This document shows, piece by piece, positions 9,501 through 18,068 of a DNA stretch of 64,000 bases. Made by a program: the position numbers and the translations under genes. Where the stretch lies: contig CACJZM010000001.1 in assembly GCA_902597895.1 (NCBI GenBank), positions 255,837 through 319,836 on the forward strand, given 5' to 3'. The stretch comes from an uncultured Pelagibacteraceae bacterium. Lineage in GTDB: Bacteria; Pseudomonadota; Alphaproteobacteria; Pelagibacterales; Pelagibacteraceae. Within the stretch, counting starts at the first letter, position 1; every line of letters starts with the position of its first letter. The notes under the pieces are model-generated. The model was not told where the DNA came from, did not search any database, and saw only the letters and a list, made by a program, of their open reading frames with translations.

Positions 9501-11128
9501 TGACTGATTACGATAAACATTTAGACAAAAATAATGCTAACTTTGTCCCACTAACTCCAATAAGTTTTTTAGAGAGAGCTAAAGACATCTACCCTAACTA
9601 TGAAGCTCTTATTTATGAAGACAAAAAGTATACCTGGTCAGAAATTTATAAAAGATGTACTAAATTTGCCAGTGCTTTAGAAAAAATTGGGATCGGTGAT
9701 GGAGATACTGTTTCTGTTATGGCTTTTAATACTCCTGAAATTTTTGAAGCGCACTATTCTGTGCCAATGTGTGGAGCAGTTTTGAATACTATAAATACCA
9801 GACTTGATGCAAAGACAGTTGCATATATTTTAGATCATAGTGATGCTAAAGTTCTTATTGTAGATAGGCAACTTCATTCAATTATTGAAAAAGCTCTAAC
9901 AATTTCAAAAACAAAACCAATAATTATTGATATTCAAGATAATTTTGCTGATCAATCCTCATTAAAAAAAATAGGCGAAAAAGAATATGAAAATTTTTTA
10001 AGTACAGGAGATGATAATTATCAGTGGAAATTTCCCGAAGATGAATGGAAAGCTATCTCTTTAAGTTATACATCTGGAACAACTGGAAACCCTAAAGGGG
10101 TTGTTTATCATCATAGAGGATCTTATTTAATGTCGACTGGGAGCGCTGTTGCATGGAATATGCCTAATAGATTAAATTTTTTAACAATAGTACCAATGTT
10201 CCATTGTAATGGTTGGGGATATCCCTGGACTATTCCAATGCTTAATGGAAAAACAATATGCTTGAGAGCTATAGATGTAAAAAAGATTTTTGAATTAATT
10301 GAAAAATATGAAATTACTCATTTTGGAGGTGCACCAATAGTTTTGAATATGATAACGGGAGCCCCAGATTCTGATAAAAAAAAATTAAATAGAAAAGTTA
10401 ATGTATTAACTGCAGGTGCACCACCACCAAGTATAATTTTTAAAAAAATGAAAGAACTAGGTTTTGAAGTCATGCATGTATATGGATTAACTGAAACGTA
10501 TGGACATGTAACTCAATGTGCCTGGAATGATAAATGGAATCAACTTGATGAGGAAAAACAAAATGAGATTAAGGCAAGACAAGGAGTTAGATATCCAAAT
10601 ACAGAAGGTGTTGCAATAATGGACCCTGAAACTATGAAAGAGGTTCCACGTGATGGCAAAACAATTGGTGAAATTATGATTAGAGGAAATGTTGTAATGA
10701 AAGGCTATTTTAAAGATCAAGAGGCAACTGAAAAAGCAATGAAAGGTGGTTGGTTTCATTCAGGTGATTTAGCAGTTATGCATCCAGATGGTTATGTAAA
10801 GATACAAGATAGATCTAAGGATATAATAATTTCTGGAGGAGAAAATATATCTTCAATTGAAATTGAGAATACATTAGCAAAACATCCTGGTGTGTCCATT
10901 GCAGCTGTTGTTGCAAAACCAGATGAAAAATGGGGTGAAGTTCCTTGTGCTTTTATAGAAAAAGTTAAAGATAAAGAGGTTACTGAAAAAGAGCTAATAG
11001 ATTTTTGCAGAGAAACATTAGCTGGATTTAAAATTCCAAAGAAAATAGAATTTTGTGAACTACCTAAAACTTCAACAGGAAAAATACAGAAATTTGAATT
11101 AAGGAAGAAGGCCAAGGAGACAAACTGA
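9500..11128 (+). CDS. dmdB: Acyl-CoA synthetase, DmdB-type (3-methylmercaptopropionate-CoA ligase)
   Basis: AMP-forming ligase expected to activate 3-methylmercaptopropionate, the product of DmdA, to its CoA thioester. ANL-superfamily motifs are in order: SLSYTSGTTGNPKGVVYHHRG (P-loop), VYGLTETYGH, GWFHSGDLAVMHPDGY, RSKDIIISGGENISS, and the catalytic lysine in PKTSTGKIQKFELR near the end. The 542-residue length matches medium-chain or DmdB-like ligases. The 3' end carries an AAGGAGA just before its TGA, which appears to serve the next gene. Substrate is inferred from context. Confidence 0.82.
   Translation: MTDYDKHLDKNNANFVPLTPISFLERAKDIYPNYEALIYEDKKYTWSEIYKRCTKFASALEKIGIGDGDTVSVMAFNTPEIFEAHYSVPMCGAVLNTINTRLDAKTVAYILDHSDAKVLIVDRQLHSIIEKALTISKTKPIIIDIQDNFADQSSLKKIGEKEYENFLSTGDDNYQWKFPEDEWKAISLSYTSGTTGNPKGVVYHHRGSYLMSTGSAVAWNMPNRLNFLTIVPMFHCNGWGYPWTIPMLNGKTICLRAIDVKKIFELIEKYEITHFGGAPIVLNMITGAPDSDKKKLNRKVNVLTAGAPPPSIIFKKMKELGFEVMHVYGLTETYGHVTQCAWNDKWNQLDEEKQNEIKARQGVRYPNTEGVAIMDPETMKEVPRDGKTIGEIMIRGNVVMKGYFKDQEATEKAMKGGWFHSGDLAVMHPDGYVKIQDRSKDIIISGGENISSIEIENTLAKHPGVSIAAVVAKPDEKWGEVPCAFIEKVKDKEVTEKELIDFCRETLAGFKIPKKIEFCELPKTSTGKIQKFELRKKAKETN
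11114..11127 (+). promoter_or_regulatory. Shine-Dalgarno sequence pointing to a CTG start overlapping the dmdB stop
   Basis: AAGGAGA (11114-11120) is the strongest ribosome-binding sequence in the locus. Four bases after it lies CTG (11125-11127), in the frame of the alpha/beta hydrolase and sharing TG with the dmdB TGA (CTGA). The first normal start codon in that frame, GTG at 11152, has only AAAAGAG directly abutting it, with no room for a proper spacer. See the hydrolase entry. Confidence 0.5.
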
Positions 11129-11151
11129 TCTTAGAAGTTAATTCAAAAGAG

Positions 11152-11904
11152 GTGTTCATCTCGACTGGTGGTCTTGACTTTGATGTTAGCAAACCTTCAA
11201 TTATTTTAATACATGGAAGTGGATTAACTCATATAGTTTGGTCACTTCATGAACAATTTTATGCTTCTCAGGGGTACAATGTTTTATCAATTGATCTTCC
11301 AGGTCATGGCAGCTCTGAAGGACCAAGTCTTGTAACAATAGAAAGCATGTCTGATTGGATCAAATCATTAATGGAGGTATTAAATATATCAAAGATTACT
11401 ATTGTAGGTCATTCCCAGGGTTGTTTAATTGGTATAGACTTTGCATCACGATATCCGAATCTTATCAAAAATTTAGTATTAGCTGCTGGCTCATATAAAA
11501 TGCCTGTTAATCAAGATCTAATTGATTTTGCAGAAGCTGGAGACGAAAAAGCAGTCCTATTAATGATGAAATGGGGATATGAGGGATCCAAAGCGTTTAT
11601 TGGTGGAAATCCTGTAAAAAAAATTATTAACTCATCTAGGGATATAATTGAAATTTTATCTGTAGACTTGAACGCGTGTAACAATTACAAAGCAGGAAAA
11701 GAATCTTTAGAAAAAATTAATTGCCCAACTTTATGTATTTATGGAGATTTAGATAAAATGGTTCCACTTAAAATAGGAAATAAAATGTCTGAGCTAATAA
11801 AAAATTCAGAAACAAAAGTGATTGCAAATTGTGGTCATATGATAATTTTTGAAAAAGCATTTGAAATGAGAAATATTGTAAAAGAATTTATTTTAAAAAA
11901 TTAA
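11152..11904 (+). CDS. Alpha/beta hydrolase inside the DMSP locus
   Basis: Soluble alpha/beta-hydrolase fold enzyme, 250 residues from GTG. An oxyanion HGSG lies near residue 21, the nucleophile elbow GHSQG puts Ser88 at the active site, Asp201 is in YGDLDKMVP and His229 in NCGHM, so the triad is complete. Translation can extend in frame to CTG 11125, adding LILEVNSKE, which restores the first strand that relatives usually begin with. It lies between the dmdB- and dmdA-type genes on the same strand, with 2 bases before dmdA. Function is not recognised; a thioesterase or esterase role in DMSP breakdown, perhaps replacing a DmdD step, is a guess from position. Confidence 0.8.
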   Translation: MFISTGGLDFDVSKPSIILIHGSGLTHIVWSLHEQFYASQGYNVLSIDLPGHGSSEGPSLVTIESMSDWIKSLMEVLNISKITIVGHSQGCLIGIDFASRYPNLIKNLVLAAGSYKMPVNQDLIDFAEAGDEKAVLLMMKWGYEGSKAFIGGNPVKKIINSSRDIIEILSVDLNACNNYKAGKESLEKINCPTLCIYGDLDKMVPLKIGNKMSELIKNSETKVIANCGHMIIFEKAFEMRNIVKEFILKN

Positions 11905-11906
11905 AA

Positions 11907-13016
11907 ATGAAAAAATTTCCAATTGTAAAATCTAGAAGATTAAGAAGCACACCTTATACAGATAGAATTGAAGCTCATGGAGTTTCTAGCTACACAGTTT
12001 ATAATCATATGCTGTTACCAGCATCATTTAAGTCTTTAGAATCTGACTATCACCATTTAAAAGAATTTGTACAAGTGTGGGACGTAGCAGCAGAAAGACA
12101 AGTAGAAATTACAGGAAAAGATTCAGCTAAACTAGTCCAGCTAATGACCTGTAGAGATTTATCAAAATCAAAAATAGGAAGATGTTATTATTCGCCGTTA
12201 GTTGATCAAGAAGGATTACTAGTAAATGATCCAATTATTAATAAGTTAGCAGAGGACAGATGGTGGATTTCAATAGCAGACTCAGATGTAATTTTTTTTG
12301 CAAAAGGTATTGCATCGGGAAATAAATTTGAGGTTGAAATAAAAGAACCAAATGTAAATATTCTTGCAGTCCAAGGACCTTTAGCTGAAAATTTAATGGC
12401 AAAATTATTTGGAGAAGAAATAAGAGATTTAAAGTTTTTTAATTTTAAATACTTTAACTATAAAGAACATAAATACTTTATAGCTAGATCAGGTTGGTCT
12501 AAACAAGGTGGTTTCGAGGTCTATGTTGAAGATGATATAGCAGGACAAGATTTATACGATTATCTATTTGAGTTTGGTAAAGAGTTTAATATTAGACCAG
12601 GTTGTCCAAATCTTATTGAAAGAATTGAGTCAGCTTTGTTGTCTTATGGAAATGATTTTGATAACAGAGATAATCCTTTTGAAGCAAACTTTGATAAATT
12701 TGTAAACCTAGACTCTGATGTCAATTTTTTAGGAAAAGAAAAATTAAAAAAAATTCAACAAGATGGAATAACTAGAAAGTTAATGGGTGTTAAAATTGAT
12801 AGTAATAAAATAGATATGTATTGTGAAAAAACACTATTTGACGATAAAAACAATATAGTTGGTTATGTGAGGTCAGCAACCTACTCCCCAACTTTTAAAA
12901 AAGTAATCGGAATTGCAATGATTAATAAACCTTATTGGAACTCTAAAGATCAATTTAAAATTGATATAGATGAAAGAATATTTGTAGGAACAGTTTGCGA
13001 TTTACCTTTCATTTAG
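11907..13016 (+). CDS. dmdA: Dimethylsulfoniopropionate demethylase
   Basis: GcvT-fold, tetrahydrofolate-dependent enzyme that removes a methyl group from DMSP, giving 3-methylmercaptopropionate and 5-methyl-THF. The 369 residues match the length I know for Pelagibacter DmdA. Supporting segments are [82 protein letters not shown] and [16 protein letters not shown]. In ordinary GcvT proteins the segment before LAEDR carries a D-D-L type motif; here it reads NDPI, as expected for DmdA rather than glycine-cleavage T protein. The adjacent CoA ligase and acyl-CoA dehydrogenase genes support DMSP as substrate. Confidence 0.88.
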   Translation: MKKFPIVKSRRLRSTPYTDRIEAHGVSSYTVYNHMLLPASFKSLESDYHHLKEFVQVWDVAAERQVEITGKDSAKLVQLMTCRDLSKSKIGRCYYSPLVDQEGLLVNDPIINKLAEDRWWISIADSDVIFFAKGIASGNKFEVEIKEPNVNILAVQGPLAENLMAKLFGEEIRDLKFFNFKYFNYKEHKYFIARSGWSKQGGFEVYVEDDIAGQDLYDYLFEFGKEFNIRPGCPNLIERIESALLSYGNDFDNRDNPFEANFDKFVNLDSDVNFLGKEKLKKIQQDGITRKLMGVKIDSNKIDMYCEKTLFDDKNNIVGYVRSATYSPTFKKVIGIAMINKPYWNSKDQFKIDIDERIFVGTVCDLPFI

Positions 13017-13034
13017 TATAAAAGCTTAAATAAT

Positions 13035-14045
13035 ATGAATATTGCAATTGTAGGAGCCACAGGAAACGTAGGCAGGAAACTTTTAGAGGTATTAAACAAA
13101 AAAAAATTTCCAATTACAGAAATATTTTTAGTTGCATCTCCAAAAAGTGTGGGTAAAAAAATAAATTTTAGAGATAAAGAATTAATTGTTGAAGATTTAA
13201 ATAATTTTGATTTTTCAAAAGTGAAAATTGCATTTTTTGCTGCAGGTAGTGCCATTGCAGAAAAATGGGCTCCAATTGCAGCAGAAAAAACTATTGTAAT
13301 TGATAATTCAAAATTTTTTAGAAAAGATCCAGAAATACCTTTAATTGTTCCTGAAGTTAATTCAAAAGAATTAATTCACGTAAAAAATAAAAATATTATC
13401 TCAAATGCAAATTGTTCAGTTATTCCAATTGTAGTTGCTTTAAAACCTCTTCATGATTTATATAATATAAAAAGAATTGTTGTATCCACTTATCAATCTG
13501 TTTCTGGTGCTGGAAAAGAAGCAATGGATGAGCTGCTTTCACAAACCAAAGACTATTTTGATAATAAAGAAATGAACTCAAAAAATTTTACAAAGCAAAT
13601 AGCTTTTAATGCAATTCCACATATAGATAGTTTTTTAGATAACGGCACGACTAAAGAGGAGCAAAAAAATCATGATGAAGTAAAAAAAATTTTAGATAAA
13701 AAAATTAATATTACCTCTACTTGTGTAAGAATCCCAGTTTTAGTATCTCATTCGATAAGTATAAATGTCGAATTTAACAAAAAATATAATTTAGATGAAA
13801 TCAGAAATGTACTTTCATCATCCCCAGGATGTAAAGTTGTAGATGAAAAAAAAGATGGTGGTTATATAACTCCAGTTGAGGCTGAGAATAAATATGAAAC
13901 TTTTATATCAAGAATAAGAGAAGATAACTCACAATCAAATACAATAAATATGTGGATAGTATCAGACAATTTACTCAAAGGTGCTGCATTGAATGCAGTA
14001 GAGATAGCTGAAACTTTAATCAAAGAAAACCTTTATGAAAAATAG
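13035..14045 (+). CDS. asd: Aspartate-semialdehyde dehydrogenase
   Basis: NADPH-dependent reduction of aspartyl phosphate for lysine, threonine and methionine synthesis. The N-terminal nucleotide-binding motif is IVGATGNVGRKL; the catalytic cysteine is in ISNANCSVIPIV, followed by VSTYQSVSGAGKEAMDEL. The 336-residue length is normal. Its last 11 bases overlap the start of sdhC, so it is probably transcribed into the sdh operon. Confidence 0.96.
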   Translation: MNIAIVGATGNVGRKLLEVLNKKKFPITEIFLVASPKSVGKKINFRDKELIVEDLNNFDFSKVKIAFFAAGSAIAEKWAPIAAEKTIVIDNSKFFRKDPEIPLIVPEVNSKELIHVKNKNIISNANCSVIPIVVALKPLHDLYNIKRIVVSTYQSVSGAGKEAMDELLSQTKDYFDNKEMNSKNFTKQIAFNAIPHIDSFLDNGTTKEEQKNHDEVKKILDKKINITSTCVRIPVLVSHSISINVEFNKKYNLDEIRNVLSSSPGCKVVDEKKDGGYITPVEAENKYETFISRIREDNSQSNTINMWIVSDNLLKGAALNAVEIAETLIKENLYEK

Positions 14046-14418
14046 CAATCCATTATCTCCCCATATTCAAATTTATAATTGGCATATTTCTTCACTAGTA
14101 TCTATTTCTCATAGAATAACAGGTATAATAAATATTTTTGGTATTACATTTGTTTGTTTTTGGGTAGTCTATTTATTATCAGGAGCAAGCTCATATGAAG
14201 CAATTAATATTTTTTTTAATTCATTCTTAGGAAAATTTATTATTTTAGGATTAACCTGGTCTTTCAGTTTTCAAATGTTAAGTGAAATAAGACACCTATT
14301 AATGGATTATGGATATGGTTTTGATTTAAAAGTTGCAAATATAACAGGTTCAATTGTTATCTTAGGATCAATAGTGCTTACATGTTTGATTTATATTTTT
14401 GGAAGGAGTTTAATTTAG
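14035..14418 (+). CDS. sdhC: Succinate dehydrogenase cytochrome b556 subunit (SdhC), heme-ligand histidine replaced
   Basis: Membrane anchor of complex II, 127 residues with three hydrophobic segments. N-terminal PLSPHIQIYNWHISS and SISHRITGI are family hallmarks; the quinone-site Ser and Arg (E. coli S27 and R31) correspond to S23 and R27. In the second helix the family motif HxxxGIRHLxxD reads QMLSEIRHLLMD: the heme b axial histidine (E. coli H84) is Gln80 and the glycine is Glu84. Together with the changed SdhD, this suggests complex II without heme b. The start overlaps asd by 11 bases, and sdhD follows with no gap. Confidence 0.93.
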   Translation: MKNSNPLSPHIQIYNWHISSLVSISHRITGIINIFGITFVCFWVVYLLSGASSYEAINIFFNSFLGKFIILGLTWSFSFQMLSEIRHLLMDYGYGFDLKVANITGSIVILGSIVLTCLIYIFGRSLI

Positions 14419-14742
14419 ATGAACAAAACTACAAAAAAATGGTTATTTATGAAATTGAGTTCAATTATCCTAATACCGTTAATGTTTTGGTTGATAATAA
14501 ATTTAGTATCTATTTATGATAAAGATTATCAAGATATTTACATTTTTTTTTCATCCCAACCGTCTAAATTCCTATTTAGTTTAACTCTTATTTTTGCTTA
14601 CTTTTTTTCAGCTTTAAGTATTAGTGAGGTATTTGAGGACTATATAGAGGATGAAAAAATAAAAAATGTCGCAAATAAACTATTGTATTTGTCTGCTATA
14701 ATATTACCTTTATTAACAATAATTGCGGTATTAAACTTATAA
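14419..14742 (+). CDS. sdhD: Succinate dehydrogenase membrane anchor subunit (SdhD), no histidine
   Basis: Second membrane anchor, 107 residues, three hydrophobic segments, identified by position between sdhC and sdhA and by the EDYIEDE segment matching the family's DY-containing loop. D74 and Y75 align with E. coli D82 and the quinone-binding Y83. The axial heme histidine, 12 residues before that Tyr (E. coli H71), is Phe63 here. The whole protein contains no histidine at all, so it cannot provide a His ligand. An annotator relying on sequence similarity alone might call it hypothetical. Confidence 0.88.
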   Translation: MNKTTKKWLFMKLSSIILIPLMFWLIINLVSIYDKDYQDIYIFFSSQPSKFLFSLTLIFAYFFSALSISEVFEDYIEDEKIKNVANKLLYLSAIILPLLTIIAVLNL

Positions 14743-16518
14743 ATGAGTTCATATAAAATAATCGATCATGAATATGATGTAGTCGTGCTTGGTGCTGGTG
14801 GATCTGGTTTAAGAGCTGCAGTTGGTTTAAGTGAAGCAGGTTTAAAAACTGCTTGTATATCAAAAGTATTTCCAACTAGAAGCCATACTTCTGCTGCACA
14901 AGGTGGAATTTCAGCTGCACTAGGAAATATGGGTGAAGACGATTGGCGTTGGCATATGTACGATACTGTTAAAGGATCAGACTGGTTAGGAGATCAAGAT
15001 TGTATTGAATATCTTTGCAAAGAAGCCCCAAGAGCAGTATTAGAACTTGAAAAATATGGTGTTCCATTTAGCAGAACAGATGATGGAAAAATTTATCAAA
15101 GACCTTTTGGAGGCATGACAAAAAATTATGGTAATGAGCCAGTTCAAAGAACATGTGCTGCAGCTGACAGAACTGGTCATGCAATTTTGCATACTTTGTA
15201 CGGTCAAGCATTAAAACATAACACTGAATTTTTTATAGAGTATTTCGCTCTTGATTTGCTTATGAAAGATGGCGAATGTAAAGGTTTAATTGCTTGGAAT
15301 TTAAACGATGGAACAATTCATAGATTTAGATCTCATATAACAATTATTGCTACAGGAGGATATGGTAAAGTTTATTATTCAGCTACATCTGCTCATACTT
15401 GTACTGGAGATGGGAATGCAATGGTGCTGAGAGCAGGATTACCTTTACAAGATATGGAATTTGTTCAATTTCATCCAACTGGAATTTACGGTCATGGGAC
15501 TTTAATCTCAGAAGGAGTAAGGGGCGAAGGTGGATATTTACTAAACTCTAAAGGTGAAAGATTCATGGAAAGATACGCCCCGAAAGCTAAAGACTTAGCA
15601 TCAAGAGATGTAGTTAGTAGATCCATAGCAATCGAAATAAATGAAGGAAGAGGAGTAGGTAAAGATAAAGATCATGTTCATTTACATCTAAATCATCTAG
15701 ACCCTAATGTCATAGAGGAAAGACTTCCTGGAATTTCAGAGTCGTCTAGATTATTTGCAAATGTTGATGTTACAAAAGAACCAATTCCAGTAGTTCCAAC
15801 AGTTCATTATAATATGGGTGGTATTCCAACTAATTACAAAGCTGAAGTTTTAACATTAAATGGATCTGAAAAAACAGTCCCGGGTTTGATGGCAATTGGT
15901 GAAGCTGCATGTGTTTCAGTCCATGGTGCAAACAGACTTGGCTCAAATTCTCTAATTGATCTTGTAGTTTTTGGAAGAGCAGCAGCAAAAAGAGCTTCTG
16001 AATTAATTAAACCAGGCATGCCTCATGAAGAAATTTCACAATCAGAAACAGATAAGTGTCTTGAAAGATTTGATAAATTAAGAAATGCTAACGGAAGCAA
16101 TAATACAGCTGACCTAAGACTAAACATGCAAAAAACAATGCAGTCAAAATGTGCAGTATTTAGAACTGAAAAAACATTAAAAGAAGGAGTTGAAGAGATC
16201 AGAAAACCTTTTGAGGGAATGGATAATATTTCAGTAAAAGATAAATCTTTAATTTTTAATACTGATTTAGTTGAAACTTTAGAATTTGATAATTTAATTA
16301 GACAAGCTATCACAACAATGGACTCAGCATATCATAGAAAAGAAAGCAGAGGAGCGCATGCAAGGGAAGATTTTCCCAAAAGAAATGATGAAAAATTTAT
16401 GCAACACACTTTATCTTGGTGCGATGGTGTAAAAACTAAGATAGATTATAGACCAGTTCATAAATCTACATTATCAACTGATGTACAATATTTTCCGCCA
16501 CAGGAAAGAATTTATTAA
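14743..16518 (+). CDS. sdhA: Succinate dehydrogenase flavoprotein subunit
   Basis: Catalytic subunit oxidising succinate to fumarate. The FAD-binding [16 protein letters not shown] is at the N terminus, the flavinylated histidine is in [11 protein letters not shown], and substrate-site motifs are seen in [19 protein letters not shown] and [11 protein letters not shown], with [18 protein letters not shown] in the C-terminal part. The 591-residue length is typical. It starts immediately after sdhD; its stop overlaps the sdhB ATG (TAATG). Confidence 0.97.
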   Translation: MSSYKIIDHEYDVVVLGAGGSGLRAAVGLSEAGLKTACISKVFPTRSHTSAAQGGISAALGNMGEDDWRWHMYDTVKGSDWLGDQDCIEYLCKEAPRAVLELEKYGVPFSRTDDGKIYQRPFGGMTKNYGNEPVQRTCAAADRTGHAILHTLYGQALKHNTEFFIEYFALDLLMKDGECKGLIAWNLNDGTIHRFRSHITIIATGGYGKVYYSATSAHTCTGDGNAMVLRAGLPLQDMEFVQFHPTGIYGHGTLISEGVRGEGGYLLNSKGERFMERYAPKAKDLASRDVVSRSIAIEINEGRGVGKDKDHVHLHLNHLDPNVIEERLPGISESSRLFANVDVTKEPIPVVPTVHYNMGGIPTNYKAEVLTLNGSEKTVPGLMAIGEAACVSVHGANRLGSNSLIDLVVFGRAAAKRASELIKPGMPHEEISQSETDKCLERFDKLRNANGSNNTADLRLNMQKTMQSKCAVFRTEKTLKEGVEEIRKPFEGMDNISVKDKSLIFNTDLVETLEFDNLIRQAITTMDSAYHRKESRGAHAREDFPKRNDEKFMQHTLSWCDGVKTKIDYRPVHKSTLSTDVQYFPPQERIY

Positions 16519-17291
16519 TGGTACAAATAAATTTACCTCAAAACTCAAAAGTACAAAAAGGTAAATATTATAAAGATAAGACTGGATCAAAAAGTCTAAG
16601 AAAAGTAAATATTTATAGATGGGATCCATCTACAGGTGAAAACCCAAGAATAGATACTTATGAAGTGGATATGGATAATTGTCCATCAAAGGTATTAGAT
16701 TTGTTAAATAAAATTAAAAATGAAATTGACCCATCATTAGCATATAGAAGATCATGTTCACATGGAGTTTGTGGATCATGCGCAATGAATATGGATGGAA
16801 AAAATGGACTGGCATGTACTAAACCACATGATGAGATAAAAGGAGATATAAATATTTATCCTCTTCCTCATTTAAAAGTGCTTAAAGACTTAATTGGTGA
16901 TTTGAGTACACTTTACAGACAGTACGAGTCAATTGAACCATGGTTAAAAAATAATAGCAACAAAAATGAAAAAGAAAACTTACAAACCAAAGAAGATCGA
17001 TCTAAATTAGACGGTTTGTATGAGTGTATAATGTGCGCATGTTGTTCGACTTCATGCCCAAGTTATTGGTGGAATGGAGAAAAGTATCTTGGTCCCGCAG
17101 TTCTCCTGCAAGCTTACAGATGGATAGTTGACTCTAGAGATGAGGATAGACAAGAAAGATTAAAAAAAGTTGCAGATGAATTAAAGTTATACAGATGCCA
17201 TACAATAATGAATTGTACTAATGCTTGTCCTAAAGGTTTAAATCCAGCAAAAGCAATAGCTGAAATAAAAAAAATGTTAGTAACTGGTTGA
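16518..17291 (+). CDS. sdhB: Succinate dehydrogenase iron-sulfur subunit
   Basis: Carries electrons from FAD to quinone through three Fe-S clusters. The [2Fe-2S] ligands are in CSHGVCGSC and the later LAC; the [4Fe-4S] motif is [11 protein letters not shown]; the [3Fe-4S] cysteines lie in [16 protein letters not shown]. All three clusters therefore look intact, in contrast to the missing heme ligands in SdhC and SdhD. It is 257 residues. The gene ends 4 bases from the convergent iclR stop. Confidence 0.97.
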   Translation: MVQINLPQNSKVQKGKYYKDKTGSKSLRKVNIYRWDPSTGENPRIDTYEVDMDNCPSKVLDLLNKIKNEIDPSLAYRRSCSHGVCGSCAMNMDGKNGLACTKPHDEIKGDINIYPLPHLKVLKDLIGDLSTLYRQYESIEPWLKNNSNKNEKENLQTKEDRSKLDGLYECIMCACCSTSCPSYWWNGEKYLGPAVLLQAYRWIVDSRDEDRQERLKKVADELKLYRCHTIMNCTNACPKGLNPAKAIAEIKKMLVTG

Positions 17292-17295
17292 TAAT

Positions 17296-18045
17296 TTAAT
17301 CCTTAAAAAGAATTTTTTTTAGATTATCCCCCGCATTTAACATTATAGGTAAAATTTTTTTTAAATCTTCAATGCTTTTTCTACTTTTTGCAGTATGGGT
17401 TGATAAGAAAAAAAATACTGAATTATTCTTAGTTATCGGTACAGATAAACCTACCATGCCATTAAACCATTCTTCATTATCAAAAGCATAACCTTGTTTT
17501 TTTATTTTAGTTAATTCTCTTTTAAATTGCGAAACATCTGTAATAGTATTTTTAGCAGATTTAGGGGTTTTAATATTTTTAAATATTTGAATTGCATTAC
17601 TACTTTCAAGAAAAGATAAATAAAGTTTACCCGATGCTGAAGCATGCAAAGGTAGATGATCACCAGCATCTAAATTAAGTTGCATTGGCCAATGAAATTG
17701 AATTCTATCAAAATATACCAATTTAGTTCCTATCGGCATTGATAAACTCACAGTTTCCTGAATGTCTTCTGTTAACTTTCTTAAAAATGATCTTCTTAAA
17801 GTAAAATTTGGTTCATAAGGTAAACTTTTTAAAATTATCTTTCGGATTTTTGGTCCAGGTATAAAGGTTTTATTTATATTCTGAATTAAAAATCCTTCTT
17901 CACATAAAATTTCAAGTTGACGATAAACTGTTGCTAAGGGAATTTTTAATTTATGGGAAATTTTTTTAGCAGTATAATTATCAGGATCTACTAAAATTTC
18001 TTCTAGTATATTTAATATTCTTCTTGGAGACGTTCTAGACTTCAT
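17296..18045 (-). CDS. IclR-family transcriptional regulator
   Basis: DNA-binding regulator of 249 residues: an N-terminal winged helix-turn-helix (RRILNILEEIL, then AKKISHKLKIPLATVYRQLEILCEEGFL) followed by an effector-binding domain with the IclR-typical LPLHASASGKLYLSFL and GYAFDNEEWFNGMVGLSVPI. It sits downstream of mmsA on the same strand with a 23-base gap, so it is probably made with mmsA. It likely controls mmsA and the divergent alcohol dehydrogenase/TRAP genes in response to their substrate. The effector is unknown. Confidence 0.88.
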   Translation of the reverse strand: MKSRTSPRRILNILEEILVDPDNYTAKKISHKLKIPLATVYRQLEILCEEGFLIQNINKTFIPGPKIRKIILKSLPYEPNFTLRRSFLRKLTEDIQETVSLSMPIGTKLVYFDRIQFHWPMQLNLDAGDHLPLHASASGKLYLSFLESSNAIQIFKNIKTPKSAKNTITDVSQFKRELTKIKKQGYAFDNEEWFNGMVGLSVPITKNNSVFFFLSTHTAKSRKSIEDLKKILPIMLNAGDNLKKILFKD

Positions 18046-18068
18046 AATATTTTATAAATTTTTAGAAA

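Noticed and set aside
14419..14742. SdhD as a frameshifted or broken gene
   Set aside because: The frame is complete, length and hydrophobic segments are normal, and the DY quinone motif is intact, so it reads as a real but diverged subunit.
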